From Zunongwangia sp. ESRF-bin46 (GTDB lineage Bacteria; Bacteroidota; Bacteroidia; Flavobacteriales; Flavobacteriaceae): DNA of 64,000 nt. The position numbers and the translations under genes were made by a program. Below are positions 56,438 to 63,083 of this stretch, one piece after another. Within the stretch, counting starts at the first letter, position 1; each line of letters begins with the position of its first letter. The notes under the pieces were generated by a model. The model was not told where the DNA came from, did no database searches, and was given only the letters and a program-made list of their open reading frames with translations. The stretch is taken from assembly GCA_002631855.1 (NCBI GenBank), contig NTLF01000014.1, positions 485,951 through 549,950 of the forward strand, read 5' to 3'.

Positions 56438-57163
56438 TTAATTTCTGCCACTTTCATTTGGGTAGAGTTGCCATACTGGGTCGCTTTGCCAGATTTCTTT
56501 TTTGTCTGCGTCTATTACTGAAACAGCACCTTTAAATGCCGCACCAGTATCTACGTTCCAGACATTGGCAAAATTAACGGGTTTTGTGAAACCAACCCGA
56601 GTAACTGGTGTGTGGCCAATGTAGATTTCTTTGAATAATTTTAAGCGTTTTGGGTAGTTATCATCTTCTTCTGAAATAGAATTATCGAGCGCACAAACCA
56701 TCTCCCATAATGTTCTATCCCAATACACCATATTGGGATAATATTCATATTCTGGGCCGTGAAGATTGGTAAATCCGGCGTGTAGATAAAGTCGGTTTTC
56801 TTCGTCAACAAAATAGTTTCGTAAGTTTTCGAGGAAGTTAATATGGGCTTCAATTTCCCCTTCGGAAAGGTTCTCGTAATTTTTTTTACTGGACTCGCCA
56901 CCGTGTTGCAGCCAAGTGGGATTGTTGTCGCCTTTCTTTAGAAAATTATAGAGCAACGCATCGTGATTACCGCGAATAAAAACACATTCATATTTTTCAG
57001 AAAAATTGATTAGATATGAAATGGTTTCAGCACTTTCACTCCAACCATCCACATAGTCACCTACAAAAATAAAACGGTCGTCAGGCTTAAACTCCATACT
57101 ATCAAATACCTGTTTTAATCCTTTAAATCCGCCGTGTATATCGCCTATAACTAATGTTCTCAT
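56438..57163 (-). CDS. calcineurin-like protein phosphatase / metallophosphoesterase
   Basis: The PPP-family metal motifs are present: GDIHGG (residues 7-12), GDYVDGW (about 36-42) and RGNHDALL (about 63-70), followed by LHAGF and GHTPV. This is close to bacterial serine/threonine phosphatases and diadenosine tetraphosphatases; the target is unknown. The 241-aa length is normal. Its start overlaps the stop of the zinc-ribbon gene by 4 nt, linking the two in one translational unit. Confidence 0.92.
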   Translation of the reverse strand: MRTLVIGDIHGGFKGLKQVFDSMEFKPDDRFIFVGDYVDGWSESAETISYLINFSEKYECVFIRGNHDALLYNFLKKGDNNPTWLQHGGESSKKNYENLSEGEIEAHINFLENLRNYFVDEENRLYLHAGFTNLHGPEYEYYPNMVYWDRTLWEMVCALDNSISEEDDNYPKRLKLFKEIYIGHTPVTRVGFTKPVNFANVWNVDTGAAFKGAVSVIDADKKEIWQSDPVWQLYPNESGRN

Positions 57164-58251
57164 AAGTTAGAAATATATATAATTACAGCGATTATCAAAA
57201 GGATACCAAGTACAAAAAAGAAGATTTTCCAAAATGAATATGGTCTTTTTCCAGATAAGACTCCGGTCTGGCCATTTATAAAAAAGTTGTATCGCTTGCC
57301 TTTAAACTTATAAGCACTTACATAAACGGGAAGCAGAATGTGCTTAAAGGTTTCATCGCTTAACTTCATATCGATGGAATGTACTCGTTGCGTATCCCCA
57401 CCAATATCTCGTCTTGCCCAATTGTCGGCTATATTTCGGGCTTCTTTAGTGGCTCCTAAATGACCGTCTTGCAATGGAATCGTATATTTTTCGGTTACAA
57501 ATCCTGCTAAAAAACTACTGTTAAAAGGCTGTAGGTCTTTTAAATTCCAATGAGCAACCTTAGAAGGAATAACTCCAGAGCGTTGTTTTGAAGCTTTAAT
57601 TAGCGTATCATCTACAAACCCTGAAACATTTCCAGAAGCCGGATACCAACGGGTACGCCTTTCTCGTACGGTACGTTTATTTTTTCCACTGCCCACTGTT
57701 TTAGTTACATAATAATATTCCCCTCGTTGCCCTGAATAATCAGCATACAATTGAGCATCGAAGGTCCAATATGGAGCGTAAAGCCCTTTGGTAAATTGCG
57801 GGTCGATGGCCGCTTTTTTTAAATCGTTAGGGGCAAACCACAGTCCTTTCACCCATTTTTTGAAGATTTGATGTGCTTTTCCTTGGTTTATCTGAAACGG
57901 TAGTACTGCTCCTGGTAAAATCCAGGATTCTTTTTTGGCATCTTCAATAATGAGTGGCGAGCCACAATAGACGCAATGTAATGACTTGTAATTTTCCTCA
58001 ATATGTTGCTCGGCTCCACAGCTTTTGCATTGCAACATGGTAATTTCTTCGCTATGCGATTGACTACCTAGCTTTTCTAAATATGGTTTTAGTTCAAGTT
58101 CTTCAAAAGTGGTTTCGGCAGGTTCTATTTCTTGTGCATAACCACAATAGTCACACTTTAAACTTGTCGTGCCTGGCGCATACCGAAGTTCTGCCCCACA
58201 ATTAACACAGGATTTTTTGAGTTCGGATTTTTGTTGCTTGGGTTGTTGCAT
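57160..58251 (-). CDS. double zinc-ribbon membrane protein
   Basis: The first 25-100 residues contain two TFIIB-type zinc ribbons: CVNCGAEL...KCDYCGYA and CKSCGAEQ...HCVYCGSPL. A long cytoplasmic middle follows (about residues 110-330), including KLSDETFKHILLPVYVSAYKFKGKRYNFFINGQTG, and the C-terminus has one membrane helix (FWKIFFFVLGILLIIAVIIYI). This layout resembles Bacillus YdjG-type proteins that work with an SPFH protein; the SPFH gene lies 36 nt upstream here. No enzymatic motif is seen. Confidence 0.88.
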   Translation of the reverse strand: MQQPKQQKSELKKSCVNCGAELRYAPGTTSLKCDYCGYAQEIEPAETTFEELELKPYLEKLGSQSHSEEITMLQCKSCGAEQHIEENYKSLHCVYCGSPLIIEDAKKESWILPGAVLPFQINQGKAHQIFKKWVKGLWFAPNDLKKAAIDPQFTKGLYAPYWTFDAQLYADYSGQRGEYYYVTKTVGSGKNKRTVRERRTRWYPASGNVSGFVDDTLIKASKQRSGVIPSKVAHWNLKDLQPFNSSFLAGFVTEKYTIPLQDGHLGATKEARNIADNWARRDIGGDTQRVHSIDMKLSDETFKHILLPVYVSAYKFKGKRYNFFINGQTGVLSGKRPYSFWKIFFFVLGILLIIAVIIYISNL

Positions 58252-58287
58252 TTTCTATTCTGAAAGGGCCGAAGCCCCGAAAACTAA

Positions 58288-59427
58288 TTATTCCGGAATT
58301 GGTGGTGGTGTATTTCCACCTAAAAAGGCTTTTAATTCTTCCACCTCTTGAAGTGCAACCCAATTTTGCATGCCTTGTTTCCAAACTAAAGTGTCTTTGT
58401 TTACGGTTCGATTAGCAAATAAGGCACGTAATTGCTCAAAACCTACAGGGCCATTTTGTTGTCCGTTGCTTGCGTAAAAATATTGAACCGCTTGTGGCAT
58501 AGGCGGTGGCATACTCCCTGCTTGTTGTTGCGGTTGTTGCATTTGTTGTTGTCCGCCCATCTGTGGGGCCATCATACCGCCCATTTGTTGTGCGAGTACA
58601 AAGCCCATACCCATTCCCATACCGGCACCGGCCGTTCCACCTTCGTTAGCAGCGGCTGCTTCAATGGCTTTAGCAGTTTTGAATTTGGTCAGTTTATCTA
58701 AATCCAGTTTATCGATACGGCTGTACTCGAAAATCTCTTTTTTCAAGTCTTCTGGCATGGACACGTTTTCGATAAAGAATTTTTCCAGACCAATCCCCAC
58801 GCTATCAAATTCAGGCTCCATTACTTCTTTACACGTTTCAGAAAGTTCGGTGGTGTTGGCAGCGTATAATTCGATAGGCAAATTGGCCTCGCCCACAGTA
58901 TCGGTAAAACGAGTGGCGATGAGGCTTTTAAGGTGTTCGTTTATTTCAAAATTGGTGAAGTTATTATCGGTACCTACTATATCAACTATAAATTTTCCGG
59001 GATCGTTAATTCTAAAAGCGTATGTTCCAAAGGCACGAATTTCAACCAAACCAAATCGATCATCATTTAATGTAATTGGGTTTTTGGTTCCCCATTTTTC
59101 ATCGGTAAATAAATGAGTGTTTACAAAATACACTTCGGCTTTAAAGGGGCTGTCAAAACCATACTTCCATCCTTTTAGAGTAGTTAAAATGGGCAGGTTC
59201 TTGGTGTTTAGCGTGTAGGTTCCGGGTTCAAAAACATCGGCCAGTTGTCCTTCGTTTATAAAAACAGCAGTTTGCCCTTCACGTACAATGAGCTTGGCAT
59301 TATTCTTTATTTCGTTTTGGTAGCGTTCAAAACGATGACAGATAGTGTCATCTGTATAGTCTAACCATTCAATTATATCTATAAATTCGTGGCTCAGTTT
59401 TTCCTTGATTTTGTCGAATATGCCCAT
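58288..59427 (-). CDS. SPFH-domain protein with C-terminal GYF_2 domain
   Basis: Residues 30-260 form an SPFH/band 7-like domain of the YdjI/virion-core type (LIVREGQTAVFINEGQLADVFEPGTYTL and KFIVDIVGTDNN). A Met/Gly/Gln/Pro-rich low-complexity linker follows (about residues 270-315), then a GYF_2 domain (about 320-365: YFYASNGQQNGPVGFEQLRALF, DTLVWKQGMQNW). SPFH proteins form membrane-associated scaffolds. No transmembrane helix is seen, so the zinc-ribbon protein may anchor it. The fusion to GYF_2 suggests peptide (proline-rich) recognition. Confidence 0.88.
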   Translation of the reverse strand: MGIFDKIKEKLSHEFIDIIEWLDYTDDTICHRFERYQNEIKNNAKLIVREGQTAVFINEGQLADVFEPGTYTLNTKNLPILTTLKGWKYGFDSPFKAEVYFVNTHLFTDEKWGTKNPITLNDDRFGLVEIRAFGTYAFRINDPGKFIVDIVGTDNNFTNFEINEHLKSLIATRFTDTVGEANLPIELYAANTTELSETCKEVMEPEFDSVGIGLEKFFIENVSMPEDLKKEIFEYSRIDKLDLDKLTKFKTAKAIEAAAANEGGTAGAGMGMGMGFVLAQQMGGMMAPQMGGQQQMQQPQQQAGSMPPPMPQAVQYFYASNGQQNGPVGFEQLRALFANRTVNKDTLVWKQGMQNWVALQEVEELKAFLGGNTPPPIPE

Positions 59428-59484
59428 TTTTATTTGGTTTTAATGATTGAACATTAAAGATATAAAATTTAGTTTAATGCAATG

Positions 59485-60621
59485 TTAATTATACCGCACC
59501 TTCCTTAATATTCGAACCGTTTCCTTGTACGCTTCATATACCTTCCCGTTTGTTTCTTTTAAATATGGTTTAGCTTCCAACAGCTTTTCTTTAGCTTCCG
59601 AAAAATCGTTTAAATAACAGATTAAATATGTTTCTGGAAGGTTTTGTAGGTCTTTTTCTTCGGAAGGGGTAAGGCGGGCATTCTTTTTCAGTTTTTTTAC
59701 CAATGCATTATTGGCATTGTAAATATGGTGCAACGTTTTTTTGTTAAAACGTGGCGGCTCAAATATCATTTTGGAGTCGATTTTGTAGGATCCATTTTCT
59801 TGAAAAGTAATCACCACTTCTTCTAGCGGGTAATGTTCTTGGCGGTTGTTCAGCCCTAAACTTACATATTCTATTGTTTTAAAATGATTATCGGTTACTT
59901 CGATGGTAACCTCGTCTAAAGCAGAATAAAATAATCGTACTTGTTCGTTAATTAATTCAATATCTACCCGAGAATAATAGGTGTCTTTTTTAACTTGTTT
60001 GGTATTTCCGGCCCAGCAAACCACAAATTGTTCTTTAAAAACTTTGTAGTGTGATTCGAGCTCATCGTGACGGTTGTTCATAAAATCGATTACGCCATCC
60101 AAAGTGTGCTCAATGTTATTTTTCGCTTTGTTTTCAATGGACTTTACAATTTCAGAATTCACATCTTTTATTTCGATATCAAAATCCTTAGGCATGGAAA
60201 TACTTCCGTCTCGAAGAAAAATGCTGCCGCCCCAATATTTCCAAATGTTTTTACGAAGCGAAGTGATTTCCCCTGTTGGGCGAATGGTTACTAATCCCAC
60301 TACTTTATCCGGCGGTAAATGTGGAAACATCACATTTTCATAACTGATTAACGGCGCATTGGTCAAATAGGCGTTTACTAAATTTTGAAGCTTGCTATCG
60401 TCGAAAAAATCAACGCCTCGTATTTCGTTTGCTTCATCTTCCACACCTACTACGATAAACGAGTTGTTTTTTGGGTTGCTGTTGCTCAGCGCACAAATGT
60501 GTTTTAAAAACTTGGCTTTTCCTTCTTTACTGCCCAGATCAATCTTTCGCTTTTTATCATAGAAACTGCTCTCGTCGTTATGGGCGAGTAAGTTTTTGAT
60601 AAGAAGTCGTTTGTTAATCAT
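59485..60621 (-). CDS. AlbA_2/Schlafen-like DNA-binding-domain protein
   Basis: Residues 30-150 match the AlbA_2 (AAA_4, Schlafen-like) domain: KEGKAKFLKHICALSNSNPKNNSFIVVGVEDEANEIRGVDFFDDSKLQNLV. The remaining 220 residues are not recognised. AlbA_2 proteins bind nucleic acid or nucleotides and include transcription regulators and Schlafen-type nucleases; the function here is unknown. It precedes the SPFH gene on the same strand (57-nt gap) and starts the cluster. Confidence 0.85.
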   Translation of the reverse strand: MINKRLLIKNLLAHNDESSFYDKKRKIDLGSKEGKAKFLKHICALSNSNPKNNSFIVVGVEDEANEIRGVDFFDDSKLQNLVNAYLTNAPLISYENVMFPHLPPDKVVGLVTIRPTGEITSLRKNIWKYWGGSIFLRDGSISMPKDFDIEIKDVNSEIVKSIENKAKNNIEHTLDGVIDFMNNRHDELESHYKVFKEQFVVCWAGNTKQVKKDTYYSRVDIELINEQVRLFYSALDEVTIEVTDNHFKTIEYVSLGLNNRQEHYPLEEVVITFQENGSYKIDSKMIFEPPRFNKKTLHHIYNANNALVKKLKKNARLTPSEEKDLQNLPETYLICYLNDFSEAKEKLLEAKPYLKETNGKVYEAYKETVRILRKVRYN

Positions 60622-60647
60622 TTCAATTTTCCGCAGTAGCGAAGATT

Positions 60648-61400
60648 TTATTTTTTATTGAGAACGGTACTCGACGATTGGTCTAAGCACATCACGGTTA
60701 AATCGGCTATATTTACATGTGGCGGTCGGGTTACAGCAAACCAAATTATGTCTGCAATATCTTCCGGTTGCAAAGGCGTGTAACCTTGATAGACTTTATC
60801 GGCTTTCTCGGTGTCACCTTTATAACGCACTTCGCTAAACTCGGTTTCGACCAACCCGGGATTAATAGCACCAATTTTTATGCCTTTTCCGTTTAGGTCT
60901 AATCGCATACCTTCATTAATAGCATCGACAGCATGTTTGCTAGCACAATATACATTTCCAGTTGGATAAACTTCTTTTCCTGCGGTAGAGCCAATATTGA
61001 TAATATGTCCAGATTTTCGCTCAATCATCTGCGGAAGGATGGCTTTGGTAACGTATAGCAATCCTTTTACATTAATATCAATCATTGCATCCCAATCGTC
61101 TGTGTTTCCTTCATCAATTGGGTCTTTTCCGTGGGCATTTCCGGCATTGTTTATTAAAATATCGATTTTTGAAAATGCTTCAGGTAGGTTTTGAAGTTGT
61201 TCAAAAACACTTTTTTTATCACGTACATCAAAGTTTAAGGTGTGTACTTTCGTGATTTCTGAAAGCTCTTTTTGAAGTGCATCGAGTCGTTCTTGCCTTC
61301 TTCCGCAGAGAATGACATGCAATCCGTTATTAGCAAAATTTTTAGCGATAGCGCGTCCAATCCCTGAAGTAGCACCAGTTATTAAAGCAGTTTTATTCAT
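60648..61400 (-). CDS. short-chain dehydrogenase (YdfG-like)
   Basis: The 250-aa protein has the classical SDR motifs: TGATSGIGRAIA (residues 7-18), NNAGNAHG (about 87), Ser in NIGSTAGKE and catalytic YCASK (about 152-156). It resembles YdfG-type NADP-dependent 3-hydroxy-acid (e.g. serine) dehydrogenases. It has no signal peptide. It stands divergent from the DUF4382-like lipoprotein and just upstream of the AlbA_2 gene, 26 nt away. Confidence 0.92.
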   Translation of the reverse strand: MNKTALITGATSGIGRAIAKNFANNGLHVILCGRRQERLDALQKELSEITKVHTLNFDVRDKKSVFEQLQNLPEAFSKIDILINNAGNAHGKDPIDEGNTDDWDAMIDINVKGLLYVTKAILPQMIERKSGHIINIGSTAGKEVYPTGNVYCASKHAVDAINEGMRLDLNGKGIKIGAINPGLVETEFSEVRYKGDTEKADKVYQGYTPLQPEDIADIIWFAVTRPPHVNIADLTVMCLDQSSSTVLNKK

Positions 61401-61445
61401 AAAATATAAAGTTTTCTAAAGATAGTAGGTGTTACCGTTTTTACC

Positions 61446-61482
61446 GTTAAATAGAGTTAAAGGGAAAGTTAATCAATGTTAA
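61446..61482 (+). promoter_or_regulatory. four GTTAA repeats upstream of the 61548 lipoprotein
   Basis: GTTAA starts at 61446, 61456, 61468 and 61478 (spacing 10, 12, 10 bp), so alternate repeats are 22 bp apart. The last two form GTTAATCAATGTTAA, which recurs exactly at 62420-62434. Confidence 0.55.
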
Positions 61483-61510
61483 GTACATTTTACTTTTTTT
61501 AATTCATAAA

Positions 61511-61528
61511 TATATTGTGTGCACACAA
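61511..61528 (+). promoter_or_regulatory. TATATTGT box and palindrome at the 61548 promoter
   Basis: TATATTGT (61511-61518) is an imperfect -7 box. It overlaps the perfect 14-bp palindrome TTGTGTGCACACAA (61515-61528), at the expected transcription start. The box lies 29 bp after the GTTAATCAATGTTAA motif. Confidence 0.4.
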
Positions 61529-61547
61529 ACCTAAAATTAATAATAAC

Positions 61548-62345
61548 ATGAAAACTTTTTTAAAATTTATATGCATAGCCATTCTTACTGTGGGATTTGT
61601 ATCCTGTAGTGATGATGATTCTTCAGGGACAAATTCTGATGAAACAGCGAGAGTCTCTATTGAATTGACAGATGCTCCCGGGGATTATGAAGCAGTATTT
61701 ATAGATGTGGAAGATGTAGTAATAAAATACAATGGTGAAGAAGACGAAGTATTTATTAATGATGTAGATGCAGGGATTTACAATTTATTGGAACTTACTG
61801 GCGGTGTTTCAGTTGTATTGGTAGATGATGAATTACCGACAGGTTCTATTAGTCAAATTCGATTAGTCCTTGGTGATGATAATACAGTAGTAGTTGATGG
61901 CGAAACGTTTCCGCTTCAAACACCAAGTGCTCAACAATCTGGGTTAAAAATTCAGGTGAATGAGACCCTTGAAGGAGGAATTTTTTATGAATTTATGTTA
62001 GACTTTAATGTTGAAGAGTCTATTGTAGAACAGGGTAACGGAGATTATTTGCTAAAACCGGTTATTAGGGCTACAACAGTAGCCGAAACAGGTGCTATTT
62101 CTGGCTCTGTAATTCCAGTTACCGATACTCCTTTTTTAGTTACAACAACAACCGGTGATGGGGAAGAAATTTCGGCTTATACAGATGCGCAAGGTAAGTT
62201 TGTGCTTCAAGGTGTTCCAGAAGGTAACTATAACTTAAAGTTTGAAGCAGATCCTGATTTAAACTTTCCCCCTGTTATAATTGATAATGTCATTGTTGAA
62301 GTAGGTGAAATTACAACTGTGGGAGAAATAAATTTAGAATTATAA
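61548..62345 (+). CDS. DUF4382-like lipoprotein with carboxypeptidase-regulatory-like C-terminal domain
   Basis: Taking the ATG at 61548 (MKTFLKFICIAIL) gives 265 aa; the ORF track adds 11 unlikely residues. The lipobox Cys is residue 20 (FVSCSDDDSS); the run of Asp after CS fits a flavobacterial surface-lipoprotein export signal. Residues 35-175 resemble DUF4382 (VSIELTDAPGDYEAVFIDVEDV). Residues 180-265 are a carboxypeptidase-regulatory-like beta-sandwich (GAISGSVIPV... GVPEGNYNLKFE). This last part also occurs in the next lipoprotein. The function is unknown; the promoter has a four-repeat array. Confidence 0.88.
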   Translation: MKTFLKFICIAILTVGFVSCSDDDSSGTNSDETARVSIELTDAPGDYEAVFIDVEDVVIKYNGEEDEVFINDVDAGIYNLLELTGGVSVVLVDDELPTGSISQIRLVLGDDNTVVVDGETFPLQTPSAQQSGLKIQVNETLEGGIFYEFMLDFNVEESIVEQGNGDYLLKPVIRATTVAETGAISGSVIPVTDTPFLVTTTTGDGEEISAYTDAQGKFVLQGVPEGNYNLKFEADPDLNFPPVIIDNVIVEVGEITTVGEINLEL

Positions 62346-62364
62346 TCTAATTTTAATAGAAAGG

Positions 62365-62395
62365 AAAAAGGAGGTTTAAAAATCCTCCTTTTTTT
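62365..62395 (+). terminator. terminator after the 61548 lipoprotein
   Basis: The stem AAAAGGAGG/CCTCCTTTT followed by a T run, 20 nt after the stop codon. It ends just before the next repeat array. Confidence 0.85.
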
Positions 62396-62396
62396 C

Positions 62397-62434
62397 GTTA
62401 ACCACACGTTAAAGCGCCCGTTAATCAATGTTAA
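62397..62434 (+). promoter_or_regulatory. four GTTAA repeats upstream of the 62494 lipoprotein
   Basis: GTTAA starts at 62397, 62408, 62420 and 62430 (spacing 11, 12, 10 bp), followed 29 bp later by TATATTAG (62463-62470). The layout matches that at 61446. Confidence 0.55.
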
Positions 62435-62493
62435 TTCTTCCGAAAGAGCTGTTATAACTAGCTATATTAGTAGTACGCAAAAACCAATTGACT

Positions 62494-62907
62494 ATGAAAT
62501 CTTACATAAAAACAAGTCTACTAATTACTGTTACAGCCTTATTTATTAGCTGTAGTAGTAACAACAATATATTTGGCGGAAATAATAATACTTCAAATGA
62601 AGGTTCTGCCAATAAAACTGAAGTTGCTAACGAAGAAACCGAAACTACAAAAACAGATGGTGCTATTATGGGAAGTGTAATTGCCCCCAATTCTGACGTA
62701 TCAATTGTGGCGACAAATTCTGAAGAAAAAATTACAGGAACCACAAACGACGTTGGCGAATTTTTCATAACCGGTTTCTCAGAAGGAACATATACAGTAA
62801 AAATTGAAACAGATGAAGCTGAAACACCCGAACAAACTTTTGAAAACGTTAAGGTGAAAATTGGTGAAGTAACCGCTTTGGGTACTGTCACAGTTGCTTC
62901 CAACTAA
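62494..62907 (+). CDS. small lipoprotein with carboxypeptidase-regulatory-like domain
   Basis: The start at 62494 (MKSYIKTSLLI) gives 137 aa; the ORF track's TTG two codons earlier is less likely. Lipobox Cys is residue 20 (LFISCSSNNN). After an Asn/Glu/Thr-rich spacer (about residues 25-52), the remaining 85 residues (GAIMGSVIAP... GFSEGTYTVKIE... KIGEVTALGTVTV) match the C-terminal domain of the preceding lipoprotein, which suggests duplication. The function is unknown. It has its own repeat array, -7-like box and terminator. Confidence 0.85.
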   Translation: MKSYIKTSLLITVTALFISCSSNNNIFGGNNNTSNEGSANKTEVANEETETTKTDGAIMGSVIAPNSDVSIVATNSEEKITGTTNDVGEFFITGFSEGTYTVKIETDEAETPEQTFENVKVKIGEVTALGTVTVASN

Positions 62908-62933
62908 TTATAGCTATAAAAGAAAAGTTTAAC

Positions 62934-62971
62934 AGCACTGTAACTTTACTTTAAGAAACAGTGCTTTTTTT
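62934..62971 (+). terminator. terminator after the 62494 lipoprotein
   Basis: The stem AGCACTG/CAGTGCT with an 18-nt loop, followed by seven T residues. Confidence 0.75.
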
Positions 62972-63083
62972 GTATCGTCTATTAAGATAATTTTTTTAAC
63001 CCTTTATTAACAGCCTTTTTAGCAATAAATATACAATTTGCGAGACTGTATATAGAAACGTTTACTATTTGAAATTTTAAAGT

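Noticed and set aside
62502-62903. Minus-strand ORF of 133 aa opposite the 62494 lipoprotein
   Set aside because: Its Val/Ser-rich composition is typical of an antisense shadow, whereas the plus-strand protein has a signal peptide, lipobox and a domain shared with its neighbour.
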